A DNA stretch of 64,000 bases from NCBI GenBank assembly GCA_009761415.1, contig QUOL01000011.1:1-64000 (forward strand), written 5' to 3'. The position numbers and the translations under genes were made by a program. This document shows, piece after piece, positions 1 through 11,325 of this stretch. The stretch is from Sarcomyxa edulis (lineage: Eukaryota; Basidiomycota; Agaricomycetes; Agaricales; Mycenaceae). The first letter of the stretch is position 1; every line of letters starts with the position of its first letter. The notes under the pieces are model-generated. The model did no database searches, was not told the origin of the DNA, and saw nothing but the letters and a program-made list of their open reading frames with translations.

Positions 1-895
1 AAGATGTCCGAACATTCAGCGTATTCTTTAGTGCCGCCTTTCTCCGTCGATGTTTGTGCTGGAGCCGCAGGAGGGGTGCGAAGGAGTTGGAGGATGGAGG
101 TCAGATAATCCCTGTCAGCATTTGACAACGTATTTATCAGTCTGACGGTGTCGACGATGGGCGATAAAGTTCCCGAATGACGATTTAAGGGGTCGTTCGA
201 CCTAACCAATTTCAGTAGGATTGGCCGGACAGTCAAAGAGCATAGCATACCTGTCCGGGCCCATCACTTCCTCCATAGAGGCTTCGATAGGACGTGTATC
301 AACATTCGCGACGCTCTGCATGTCAACGGATCCCGTCTGGACCGGACCAGAATTGCCTTTACCTGAAGACTTGCTCAGAAGGAGGACTTGGATTTCGGTG
401 GAAATTCGTATATAACATACCTACAGCATCTCCCAACGCCCTTTCCGGAAGTCGAGGAACAGTTACTTGACTGCTCATGCACTACGGATAAAACGTTCAC
501 CGGTGAATGAAACTTTAGCGAAAGAGAATCTAACCTGTCTTCCCATGCGGGTACATCGACGACAGAACGGCATACCGGAATCGCACTGTAAGACATGCGA
601 GTAAGACTATCTCCGAACGATTGAGACCAAAAGACTAACGAGTTCGTTGGTCAACCAGCAGGTATAGCAAGAGGACTTCGGTTCCTCTTGAGTAGAACCA
701 TTCCGTATCCGACGCAACTCGGCGTATCGATCGACGGCCGCAGGAGTAGATAACAGCGAACGTACCAGCGGATATCCATTGGACCTGAGTAAGAGAAAAG
801 CCAGTCGTTTTCAACGCAGGCCAGGTAAATGCACCTCCTCCACTCACAGTCTGCTGGGGTCGATTGCGTCCATCGACTGTTTGATCACCGTCCAT
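1..895 (-). CDS. Zn2Cys6 zinc-cluster transcription regulator, 3' part cut by window edge
   Basis: Seven exons can be joined in frame on the minus strand: 848-895, 766-784, 640-686, 535-585, 421-470, 251-373 and 1-201, the last still open at the window edge. Introns are 47-79 nt with GT-AG ends. Splicing of exons 3 to 5 creates a binuclear-cluster motif, CYTC-x6-C-x6-C-RRC-x9-C, starting near residue 28, followed by a Ser/Gly-rich linker and a leucine-rich stretch near the edge. Zn2Cys6 proteins are fungal DNA-binding regulators acting in the nucleus. The start ATG at 895 lies ahead of a short polar leader. No single unspliced frame shows the cysteine motif, so the call depends on the splicing model, but all phases agree. 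The target genes cannot be inferred. Confidence 0.72.
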
Positions 896-1540
896 AAGTT
901 TTCATCGCACAATTCGAAGCTTAAGTATCAGCGTTGGTAAAGCACGGGACAGACCATGCACTCCCTGATAATGACATTTTTTTAAAATCGTTATTTGCTG
1001 ACATAATGCGGAAGCTTACATCGATTTGTATATGTTCGTCCAATGCAACGTGGTCGCTGTGCCTTGGCAAGGATAAGCGTGTCTATTCGCCATACGAATA
1101 TCTATTTACTGCTCGGGTAATTTCTGTCTATCTTTGATTTTTTCGTGGAATATACAATAATCTAAAAGTTCTATATTCGCATGAGTACGCCAATGTTCCT
1201 GGACTGTCATCGATCTCTAGTTCCCTCTCCACGGTGCTTGGCATCAGTTACAAAAGCCTACCACGCTGTTACAGTGTAAAGGGATTTCCCCATGTTTGAA
1301 GGTCTGGTAGATTCGCAAGACGCATGGAGAGAATCGAAGTGAGCCGGGGGTCTTTTTTTTTTTTTTCTTTCTTTCCTTTAGTTCTGAAGCCGTTACGCAT
1401 ACAAGGGGGTCTACGACTATATCAACGGCCAGTACATACAGAGAGATATTGGAGTGGCCTAATGCGGTAAGCGATGTTGTTCATTGAAGAGGAGTTTGGA
1501 TATCGATCCATAAAATACTTCCGTCGATCCTTCAGATAGA
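896..1540. other. No resolved gene; contains a T-rich tract
   Basis: No convincing spliced gene was found. A pyrimidine tract of about 15 T sits near 1352-1366. The stretch may contain the promoter of the zinc-cluster gene to the left and upstream exons of the open frame that begins near 1541: a plausible acceptor, TTCAGATAG, precedes that frame, and a GTAAGC donor lies about 70 nt upstream of it. Confidence 0.4.
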
Positions 1541-2042
1541 ATTCTGGTCATTCGCAGCGGAAAGCATTCTTCGGCATGGAAATTTCAAAACAGCACTGGA
1601 GCGACATCTCGGAGGAGTACTGACATCCCCAAATGATCCGTCCGCTGATCCAGGACTGGACGAGTACGTCACGTGTGTCGATAACTTCCTAGAAGAACGA
1701 GGGCGTCTGGCTATGGAAAGAGTCAGCTTGATAGTGTCAGTCGGCATCATAGAGCGCCAGTTTCGCGGTCGTTATCATACCACCAAAGTCGCCGCGGCTA
1801 CTCCAGTGCCTTCAGAGACCTCGTCTTGAATAGAACAGGTGGGCTCCACGTCGTCAGTTTCCGAGATCAGACGTAACTCGCGGTATAGCGTTCCAGAACA
1901 CCTTTTCAAAAGACGATCGACGCATACATACGACGCGGGAGATAAGATGTTAGAGCGCCGAATAGGGATGGTGAGGTTTCTCGCGCGCGCGTGCACACGA
2001 GATAGTCCGATGGATGTAGAATGGTATTTCCTGCAGTATTAA
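1541..2042 (+). pseudogene. Uncharacterised open frame interrupted by one in-frame TGA
   Basis: From 1541 a plus-strand frame runs open for about 95 codons, meets TGA at 1827-1829, and continues in the same frame to a stop at 2040-2042. The two halves have protein-like composition and the frame does not change, so either one nonsense mutation or a small intron removing the TGA is involved. No clean GT-AG intron of normal length was found. The first half starts after a likely acceptor, so a 5' exon is probably missing from this description. I recognise no domain. It could equally be a degenerate copy of a neighbouring fungal gene. Confidence 0.3.
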
Positions 2043-2226
2043 TGAAGCCTATTTAGTGGTCACCATGTGGCGCAGTTAAGCACCAGTGACCTCACGTTGG
2101 ACCCGCTCGTTCACGGTGAGATTTCCATTGTCGTCGATCATCATCACGGAACCTATTTCTTTACTGCGTACTTCGATATAGGTCAGGATTCGTCATAGAG
2201 ATAGCGACACAGGGTATTCGCTTCCG

Positions 2227-3098
2227 CTAAAATTGGAATGTATCATGCTCACCAACAGGGAGCCCAGACGATAGAGCATGAGGCAGAACCCAACACAGAG
2301 CATCTCCCACTCTACGTCGCTCCAGGACCTCGCGCTCTCGTCGCGGAAAAGTTGCAGCGGATGTCATCCCGATATCGTTTCGAAGCAAGGGCGCTATGAA
2401 TTCGACTGAAGTAGTCGAGAAAGTGCGCTGATAGCTCGCTAAAAACGTCCGATTTATAAAAGAGCTTCGGGGGAAGACAGAAATGGCGTAGTCGGAGGTT
2501 ATAAAATTCATACAATTTGCTGGACCACATAGAGACAGGATCAGCCTTCGGAAACGCGGGAATAGATAGAAGAAATCGTACTTGTAGCGCATTGAATAAT
2601 AAATTCCAAAGAATCTCCCCTTACTAAATGCACAACAATAGACGTGTCAGTGTCTGCTCTCCAGAACACGAACGAGAATATCTTGTCTGCAACGGCCGGA
2701 CGGAACGACGATAAAAACATCGGCTGGCTGCCAAGTCTGTAATTCTCCATATTCAGCATCTCCGTCATAGCTGCAAAGTCAGAAGTTGTGACGCATATGT
2801 CGAGGGTGGTCAAAGTGCTAGATCCGCGGTAGAAAAAGTCGACCACGACAGGTCCACATATGAACGACCCCGAAGGTCGTAACGCCGCCAATAACCTGTC
2901 GATATTCTGTACCCATCTCGATAACAGAGAACGATGGTCCCATCTTATCGCCACATAACCTCGGATCATACTGTGAGTTGTGAAACTGACACGAGACAGG
3001 TAGAATATTGAGTCTAAGGGCCATGTCGCGAAGAATCGGTTGACCATCGGATATCCACCGTATATGAGGGCGAGCTCTAGGGCAGACGGAATCGACAT
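2227..3098 (-). CDS. NTase-like family protein A (F-box-associated type, agaricomycete-expanded)
   Basis: Two exons, 2582-3098 and 2227-2519, with a 62-nt intron give a 269-residue protein. The ATG at 3098 is chosen because it aligns with the starts of paralogs B, C and D; an upstream ATG at 3257 would add an unrelated leader. Family landmarks in order: an N-terminal helical segment with FFATWP, an aromatic WDHRSLLSRW motif, the core ICGPVVVDFF followed by a single LDICV, a VHLVRGD strand, then MNFITSDYAISVFP just after the splice and a DALCW motif near the end. The region from GS/GP to DLD resembles the core of nucleotidyltransferase-fold proteins. Here GS has become GP and only one aspartate remains, so catalysis is doubtful. 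The cellular role is unknown. Confidence 0.72.
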
Positions 3099-3339
3099 GG
3101 CTCGAAAGGTGAATGTGTCAGAATTCAAACGAGTCTGGCATGCAGATTCCGGCTTATCACGAGACGACCGGTAAACGGGCCCGACCAGCAATTTAGAACA
3201 TACATCCAGAGATATAGCGAAGAGTCGAAAAACGTGTAGAGCCAACCGACACTTCAACGTTAGTAGATCGTTGTAGAAACAGGGTCATCACATTGAAGGT
3301 AGTAACTAGGCGGAACACTTAGAGGTCCTTATAGAGACC

Positions 3340-6300
3340 TCACGCACTACACGTCAAACAAAGGTCCCTGTCCTCTATCCACTGCTCCATATCATAATCT
3401 GTCCGGCCATCCAAACGGGGTATCGATTGGCCGTCTGAAGGTATAGTGATCTGGGTAGCGTAAGCTGCCGGTCTGGTACGTAGATAGTACATCCCCGTCT
3501 TCAATCCCTTCTTCCAACTGTAGAAGTGCATGCTTGTCTAGATCAGGCGTTCAATGTCAGAAATAATAAACAGCACGAGAAACATAGGTAAGGACTCGCT
3601 AGTTGATTGAGGGTGGGAGTCCGAAGATATAGAGACATGCTTTGACTCTGGCATACGAAGGCTCCGCGATCGGCAGCCAGGTCTATCACGGACCTCTGAC
3701 TTATTTCCCAGACAGTCTTGAATACCTCCTTGACCTCGTACGGGATCTCTGGAATTCCCATAATAGACCCTAGAAGGGAACACAGTCAGAATGCAGCAAA
3801 GTGTACGACGAATCTCGACTTCACCTCTATTCGAAATAATCTTCTGTCTCATGGGTTCGTTCCATAGACCAAGTTCAGACAAAGCAGCGACCAACTCACG
3901 CGAAACTATCTGGAATTCCCCAGAGAGAACGCGTCGCGTATACAAATTACTGCGTAAAGTGAATGGTTAATACGAAGGTTTAGGAAGAACTGACATGACA
4001 ACTGACCTAATGATCGGGTCGAAGCCTTCACTGAAACCAAATATCTGGCTAGTACCCGCGGTAGGCATAGGAGCAACCAACAAAGAGTTTCTCAATCCGT
4101 GCCGACGTATGAGTTTCTTCAACAAAGCCCAATCCCATCTCGGAGAAGGAATAACGTTCCACATATCGTATTGGAGAATTCCGTTCGATGCAGGTGAACC
4201 TTTCCACGACGTGTGCGACCCTTCCATAGCAGCTAACTCGGCACTAGCCTCCAGAGACGCATGGTAGATCGTCTCGAAGATGCTGGCGTTCAAGTCTCTG
4301 GCATCCTGAGACTCGAAAGGCATAGAAAGGGCAACGAAGGTATCAGACAGGCCCTGCACGCCAATTCCTATAGGACGGTGTCTGGCGTTGGATAGTTTGG
4401 CTTCGGGAACGGGATAATAGGTCGAATCGATGACGCGATTCAGGTTTATAGTGACTATTTTGACTATTCGATGTAGGTCGGCAAAGTCGAAATTCCCGTC
4501 TTTGTCTATGAAAGTCGGCAGACAGACAGAGGCTAGACTACAGACGCCGGTTTCCGTTTCGGAGGAATATTGCATAATTTCGGTACACAGATTAGACGAC
4601 TTCATAGTTCCTAGATGACACTGATTGTTCTTGTCTGAAGAAAGACGCCGCAAGATGCACGGCATATTTATAAATAGCAAATCACAGATTGGAATCAGCG
4701 CACTTACTATTGACTGCATCTTTGTATATCATAAAAGGTCCCCCAGTCTCGATCTGGGACGTGATGATTGACTGCCACACGGTTCTAGCGGGCAAGACTT
4801 GCGAAGACAACCCTTGTTGTTCCAACCGTCCGTAGAGGATGTCGAAATCCTCGCCGAACCGCTCGGACAACCGTGACGCAACGGATGGACAAAACAAGGA
4901 CCAGCCACGGTCTTCTTCGACACGGCGCATGCTAAGGTAAACGTAGTATCAGTACAATGTACATTCCAGAAGACATACTACCCACAATATATCTGGAATC
5001 CACAACGCGTAGAACAGGTTGCGAGCGCGCAATTCATCCTTTCCTCTGTTCCTTTTGAGGTCTAGGAATGACATGATATCGGAATGCCAAGGTTCGAGAA
5101 ATACTGTCGCTGCCCCAGGACGCTTGTCCGCGTCTTGCGGCATGCACTGAACAGCGGCGTCAAACACTCGGAGAACGGGAACGACTCCGCCGGAGATTCC
5201 GCCGTGACGGTTTGGTGATCTACGTATCAGGTCAGACGATGGAGGAAAGGTGTGACTTCGAATCGCACTCACCCTTTAGCAATTACATCCGTGGCGTTTA
5301 ATCCTACACCGCCCGCATGTCGGCTGATAATAGCACATTGAGACAAAGTCTTGAAGATATCCTCGGCATTTCGATACAATATAGGCATCAGAAAACATGA
5401 GCTAAGCTGCGCTTTCGGTGTCCCTGCGTGGAAAAGAGTAGGAGAGGCGTGGACGAATCTCTTTGTTGACATGAGGTTATACGTCTCGATGACATTTTTG
5501 ATGTCATCTCCATGAATAGAAACGGCAACGCGCATAAACATGTACTGTGGCCTCTCGATGATTCCGCCGTTCTTTCGTAAAAGATAACTGTGCTCAAGTG
5601 TCTTGACAGCGAAGCTGTAACCAAAGAGAACAAAGGTTCAGACAAATTTTTGACAATGCACGACAAAGACTGACTAGGTGAAATCCGCGTCCCTTCCGTG
5701 AACGATAGTAGAATCCAGGACCTGGGAATTCTCCAGCACAGTTTTGACAAAAGAAGGATCAAACGTGGTAGAGCCTGTGTGTCTTCTGTTCGTACAATGC
5801 TGACAAGAGAAGATATATCGACGCACCCATGCAATCGTCATTTTCCTGGACGAGGTAGGAAAAACGAGAGACTGTTCCTTTATACAGTGATGTGGTTGCT
5901 ATCCTTCCACCAAGACGGGCATAGTCAGGATGGATGACAGCCATATTGGCGGCTGTTTCTCCTATCAAATCCTGTGCATGATAAATTCAGCGAGTTGCTT
6001 CACTGAATTAAGAAAGGTAACCATACGTCTACAGACACTGACGTTATTCGATCGTGAACTCCGTTTCCAACGATGGAACATACTCTATAAAGGTCGATGT
6101 AAGAGGCGTTGTGACGTTCTATAAACTAGTGACTCACCTGTCTGGATCCACAAAGACGCGGTCTAACCCATAGCACTGCTACACCGGAAGTCAGCACATT
6201 GGTAGACGTATACAGAGAGAATGTATCCACCTGACGGATACGGTTCAAAATCTAATGCAACAACATCAGCAAGTTGTATGGAAAGAAGCTTTGCGGGGAA

Positions 6301-6472
6301 CGCACCTTTTCTGGATTGTAAATCTCCAATGCACTGCGAGCATGTGAGTCTCAAACGGAGCTCTTACAAGCTAATGAACTTACCCGTCTATTGGAGGCAA
6401 GAAGTCAGGAATGACGTCGAGTACTAGCGATTAACTCGTACCTCTCTTTACAACTTGCATGTTCGTGTGCAT
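3340..6472 (-). CDS. Ribonucleoside-diphosphate reductase large subunit (class Ia R1), complete, 15 exons
   Basis: Exons: 6442-6472, 6384-6387, 6306-6333, 6231-6251, 6138-6178, 6027-6084, 5827-5971, 5675-5774, 5273-5614, 4986-5219, 4708-4931, 4007-4634, 3825-3949, 3577-3769, 3340-3532. Together they make 788 residues, close to the family length of about 790. The enzyme reduces ribonucleoside diphosphates with R2 in the cytosol. Visible landmarks: KRDG at the start of a short ATP-cone; GETAA and HPDYA; the redox cysteine in SSCFLM; NLCTEI with the thiyl cysteine and catalytic glutamate; VCSLAS with the second redox cysteine; PMPTAGTSQ; the radical-transfer tyrosine pair in [10 protein letters not shown]; and a C-terminal CLTC shuttle pair. 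Two donors are GTCAGT. The junction 3577/3532 is the least certain; it uses a 44-nt intron and adds about five residues before SMHFY. The N-terminal 90 residues diverge strongly from typical fungal R1. A TATAAATA lies at 6560-6567, about 90 nt upstream. Confidence 0.93.
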
Positions 6473-6866
6473 CTCTTGAAGCGCTTGGAAGGTCCGCGGA
6501 AGACTTGTAGGGGAGCTTACACGAAGTATACAGAGCACCCTATTTCCCCTTGGATTCACTATTTATATGCGTTCGGATCCATCAGGACGTTGAGAGATTT
6601 GGTAATCTTGTAAAAGATCAACGAGTGCATCATAGTATAAAGTCGACAAAGGGTAGATAAGAAACCATTGAGAATCAAATTGGCTGATTGTAAAAATATG
6701 TAGGATTACCTAATATACAGAGAAGTACGGCCGCGACACCGCTCAATCGTCTATATGTCTCGACGCATTCTACAGAGAGGAGAGTGTTTCGCCCTTCCGC
6801 GAGGGGAGTGTTTCGCCCTTCTCATCTCGAAGGATATCGAGACCGTCCTGAACATCGATAGTCTGC
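6473..6866. promoter_or_regulatory. Shared divergent promoter region of R1 (-) and NTase-like gene B (+)
   Basis: These 394 bases separate two divergently transcribed genes. The minus-strand TATAAATA at 6560-6567 is well placed for R1. On the B side there is a near-perfect 21-bp direct repeat with a 24-bp period, at 6777-6797 and 6801-6821, sharing the core GAGTGTTTCGCCCTTC. It lies 45-90 nt upstream of the B start codon and could be a duplicated regulator-binding site or part of the 5' leader. Its function is inferred from position only. Confidence 0.4.
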
Positions 6867-8072
6867 ATGCCACCTTCCAAGCCTCGTCCCCGTGGAGTAT
6901 CAGTATTCGAAGCCGCCCTCTGTCGGGGAGGCGAACTATTTCTTTCGAAGTTCTTCATTCGTTGGCCGCCAGACGTCTTGTACAGCATTTTCACCTTGAA
7001 CTACGCCATACATTCCATAGTCAGCTTCTACATCGACCAAGCATGGGATCCCAGTCGCAGTCTATATAGATGGTTTTGGGAGCCTACCAAACTGTTGCTA
7101 GCTCTTCACACTTCGAACGCTGTCATTTGCGGATCGGTGGCGTTGAAATATTTCGATAGGAACTTCGAAACGACAAATAACGTTGACATTTGTGTACGAC
7201 TGGACGGCCTTACAAGCCTGGGGCGAGTCATCATAGGGAATGGGTTCGCGTTCTGTCCCGCCACAGGAGACCCGAAAAACTTCGAGGTGGCCGTCCTTAT
7301 GCAGTCTGGAAAGAGAGAGGTCCCAAACGATGGGCAATCAACCACGTCTTGCAGAGCGGACCCACATATGCGCACTTTCTTATTCGTGAGATGTACCCCT
7401 CTGCCGAACGGTCACACAGACACGGTGACGGTAACGGTTCATCTAGTCCGGTGGGAACCCCTCAGATTCATCCTATGTTCGGATTCGAGTAAGTTCTCAT
7501 CCTAATCGAAGCGACGACCCGCATTGACTTTACCCTCTAGCTGCAGTAGTCAACGTTATCACGGGGAAATGCGCCATATCGGTCTTTCCCCAACAGACGT
7601 TCATCATGAGATTGGCCATAGGATCATCACAACACCACGAGACGACCAATTCGGTTACTTCGAAATGGCTCGAAGATTACCATCCGGAAGATTTTCGACG
7701 CGTCAAAGGCGGAAAAGGAGTCATCCGCAGTCTACGGACGGGGAGAAGGTACATCGGCGATAGTTTTTGCTGGTCGGTTCACTTCGAACGACATTCTAAA
7801 GGTAAGGATTGCACAACCCAATATCCGACCGTAGAAATGACGTTGATAGTGCTTTGGCCTATATAGCGTTCGGTGCAAAGCTTGAAATCCCTCGCGGACC
7901 ATCGTTTGAGGTATTGGATTGGAGAACCGGGGCACCAAGAGAGGGCGCGTATGTGCGATTGGCAGATCCGTTCGTATGGAGGTAAGCGCTGAACAACTTC
8001 CAATATTTCTCATCGAATCTCATCGATCCCAGTTCCTGGGCGTATGTCAGAGGACTGATGTCAACGCTCTAG
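6867..8072 (+). CDS. NTase-like family protein B
   Basis: Four exons, 6867-7488, 7541-7801, 7867-7981 and 8033-8072, give 345 residues with introns of 52, 65 and 51 nt. The first intron is at the same position and phase as in paralogs A, C and D. The core reads AVICGSVALKYFDRN followed by NNVDICV, which keeps the GS of the nucleotidyltransferase fold but has one aspartate where a DxD is expected. The conserved VHLVRWEP strand and AISVFP motif follow. Unlike A and D, B has an added C-terminal segment of about 60 residues (ending FVWSSWAYVRGLMSTL) that C also carries in part, so B and C form one subgroup. E1 and E2 follow on the same strand. It is transcribed divergently from R1. Function unknown. 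Confidence 0.72.
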
Positions 8073-8501
8073 GTACGAATTACCAGCACATAAAATACAG
8101 AGCCTGGCTGATATCCACGCAGATGACAAAGAAGATCAATGCCGATCAGCGGAGCACAATCTGGAGGTTAAGCAGACGGAGTAGCATACATGTGGCGCAC
8201 ATCGGATGGTATGCTAAGTCCGCATATGTCTAAGAGGAACACCACTAGGTGAATTACGAAATACACATGTTCTATCAGAAGCGGATCATCTGGCGAGTGG
8301 TGTGTAAGCAGCTTACTTCAGTTTAACAAAACATATTCCGGATTATAAGACGTGCTGAATGCGGAGAGGTTGGTCACCTCCCTTCATGGCTCACAAAACA
8401 GTGTCGAAACCGCGAGACGACAACGTCTCGCAAGTCGAATTCCTGGTAGTGAGTGATACGCGACACTCGGTGCAGATTTAATCGTTAACAAAGTGTGTAG
8501 C

Positions 8502-9117
8502 ATGAACCGACAAATGGCGGCACCACAGAGCAAGAACGTCCCCTATCAGGTACCTCAGTCCGGAGTTATTCAACGGAGTGCCAGAATGTATGTGATACAC
8601 CTCATTCATAGCTTCCCCACTTAATACGCTTCACAAGAACGTACTGCGGAAGGCGATCAGGTGTTTGGTTTTTCCTACAGGTGCTGGCACGCCCGACGCC
8701 GTTTGGACCATATCGAATTCTGATATCCCAAGAGGAAACCAGATCTACGAACGAGACCTAGACCTGGACGGGTTTTTTCCACACGGCTGCATTAGCTTTC
8801 GCCTACAAACCGTTCCCGTGAACGGATTCCCTCTTCCCAACGACTTCAGGATATTCATCTCCCGTAAACCTACTCTTGCTCCTATCAACAAGAGTATTCA
8901 GAAGCAGTTCGGCTACGACTGGCGGGGCAACATTCTCATAGCCAAGTATGGCCGTAGCTGGAAAGACGGATTTATACAAGTCCAGATATTCGAACCGTCG
9001 GTCGTGAAAATCTTAGCTGGACTGTGAGTCGTATCCATTATACGCCTATTACAATGTTCTAACATGCAAGATACCCGTAGCTGGATCGAAGAGTATATTC
9101 GGGGGAACAGGCTGTGA
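8502..9117 (+). CDS. E-family protein E1, uncharacterised
   Basis: Proposed exons 8502-8549, 8638-9023 and 9081-9117 give 156 residues. The last two exons are well supported by alignment with E2 and E3, including the shared intron position after a hydrophobic residue and the WIEE tail. The first exon rests on an 88-nt intron, long for this locus, and is less sure. Shared landmarks: an RCLVFPTG-like strand, an acidic segment before FPHGC, a PLPNDFRIFIS strand, a cysteine-free equivalent of the SCI loop, and the signature WRGNILIAKYGRS. The predicted fold is mostly beta with one helix before the signature. I do not recognise a named domain. It lies 430 nt behind NTase-like gene B on the same strand. 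Confidence 0.6.
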
Positions 9118-9299
9118 GAATACTCGCGATATATAATTTGGTTCCTATCGCTGATACCCGGGATTTTGTCTTAACGCTTAACACACGTTAGACGCATATC
9201 AAAGGACCCGAGTGCAACAGCTGTACACTTCTTGATCGTACGTTTTTCTATCGGGATAGAAACCATAACGGTCACTGACTGACTTACTCAATCAGCACG

Positions 9300-9949
9300 A
9301 TGGACCTCATCAAAATGCCGCGCAACCGAATCGGCAAGATAACGAAACCGCTGAACCAGCAACTCGAAACGCTGTCACAGTCAGTAAAAACAAGTCTCGT
9401 CGCAACTCACGCTCACTATCACTATCTAGGCTACCGTGAAAGTCCCCGGTAAAGTCATCCGATGCTTGCGCTATCCGACAGCAGGAGTACGCTCAGTGCC
9501 ATTCGACGCTCGTCTGGAACATTCCTCGATAAATGTCAATAACAGCCCAGAGTTCGCCATTCTCGATCACATCTTCACGAACGGGGCATGCAGCTTTAGG
9601 GTCAGATACGTCCCAGGAACGATGTATCCCCTGACCAATGACCTGCACGTTTTCATAACTCGCGACGTCGCTAAACAGGCAGAGAGTTCGTGCATTCGAG
9701 CCCTATTCGGACAAACTTGGTACGGCGATATAGTAGTAGTGAAGTACGGCAAGAGTAGGGAAGAGGTCTGTCACATCATGAATCACGAGATCGACATTCT
9801 CAATGTGTATATCGGAATGTACGTGACGGCTCGGTGTTGGGTCGGGATTCTTATACTTATCCCTTTCTAGGTGGCTAGAGGAGTTTCTACGCACTGGCGG
9901 AGTACTTCAATACGAAGAAAAGAGTACGGAATTTCAGAATATGCATTAG
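9300..9949 (+). CDS. E-family protein E2, uncharacterised
   Basis: Exons 9300-9383, 9430-9818 and 9871-9949 (introns 46 and 52 nt) give 183 residues. Landmarks match E1 and E3: IRCLRYPTAG near residue 36, FTNGACSFRV, PLTNDLHVFITR, SSCIRALFG, then WYGDIVVVKYGKS, and a tail beginning WLEEFL right after the conserved last intron. The N terminus is basic (MPRNR) and could be a flexible leader. E2 sits 183 nt behind E1 and is probably a tandem duplicate that has diverged considerably. The role is unknown. Its repeated position next to NTase-like genes suggests a shared function or shared expression. Confidence 0.65.
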
Positions 9950-11325
9950 ACTAACAAATCAGCTGTATCGATGTCATATTGTCTATGGCCTCGCAATGTG
10001 AAACAGCGTTCAAATATTCGTACCAAGAATAAACTTACTCTACGCGAGCCTAAGTCTGGATATCCGGACTCCGAAGTAGAAGACAGACGTTAAAAATCAA
10101 ATATATGCTCGGGATTGCCAAACTTGATCGGTGGTAACATCTTTTCGGTAGTTAAGATAGGGCTCAGGCGCAAACCCCGGTCATCACGTGAGTGATCGGT
10201 GACAAAAGCGTGACAAGGTGCAAAATTGCAGTAAATCGAATGGCCAGACAACCACAGGTCTTTTTCGCGAAGAAGGGCTCCGAGCGTCTCCTCTAAATAG
10301 CTTTTAGAATCGACGCTCGGAGCTCGATCAGTCGAATTTGACCCCAATCCTGTGTTCGATTCGATTTACTGTGGACATCGCCGAATTCGGCAGCGTCTCG
10401 GCGAACTCCGAAGACGGTCTCAATTTCTCTTTTGCTGCTCAATCCTGGCCGCAGCCCTCTCGAGAAAAATCTGGAAACATTCAAGTAATATCAGTAGACT
10501 ATCCTGGAGTGCAGATACGTGATCAAGTCAGGTCCGTGGTCCAAATTGGGGTCAATCCATGCCAATAACTAATTCTCTTGCATGCACTTCTTTTAGACAT
10601 TTGGAACCACTTCTTAGAGTTCGGGTATATCGTATGACTTTTACGGATGCTGTATATTTCATCCCTGAGTTCCCATCCTCGAATTCCTCAGCCCAAACTT
10701 GGGAAGAGTTAGGTCAACACTGAACACTGTTAACAATTATCACCATCATTACACATCACCTGACTGTCCTCGAGCACCACCCTCAAGCTGGATAGACATG
10801 TCAGCTCCAGTCTCCACACTGTCAAATCAAATGTATTGTCTCACAACGCGTAATGTACACGAAGGCGCGAAGGAGGTGCGGGTTCCAGATATGGATGGTC
10901 ACACGAGGTCACGGTCCACGTGATGACCGGGTTTGCGCCTGAGCCCTATCTTACACATTTCTCGCAAATGATCGTCCGAACAGAAAGTTACGCAAGCCTT
11001 GGAGAGTGGGGAGGGTCAATTGCTGTATTTGAGTAGTGATTTATTAGTGGGGTTGCGGGAAATGCGGATTAAAAGATTGGGCGGAAATATAAGAGTAACT
11101 GTACTGACTACTCATAGAATGAATGTGAGTGGCTCGGTATAAAGCCATGTGATGAACGTGTGTTTGAAGTTAGGTATTATAACCAGCAGGATGATGTTAC
11201 GGTTTAAAAGGAATGAAGCAAAAGATAATATGTGTAATGGAAAAGCGAGCGTGCAAAGTTATTATTGGAATGTCCTGCGGATCTGATGTATGCCTATGAC
11301 CAGGCTAGCTTTGCGTCTTCTGTCA
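9950..11325. other. No resolved gene; weak open frames around 10.1-10.6 kb
   Basis: Open stretches exist on both strands between 10,090 and 10,568 but neither strand gives a convincing splice model or a recognisable motif. A polypyrimidine/AG acceptor-like site near 10,300 and several GT donors are present, so an undetected small gene is possible. From 10,570 to 11,325 I see nothing with coding character. Confidence 0.35.

Noticed and set aside
3995..4618. Plus-strand open frames over 4.0-4.6 kb
   Set aside because: Antisense shadows of the largest R1 exon, which matches the family throughout.
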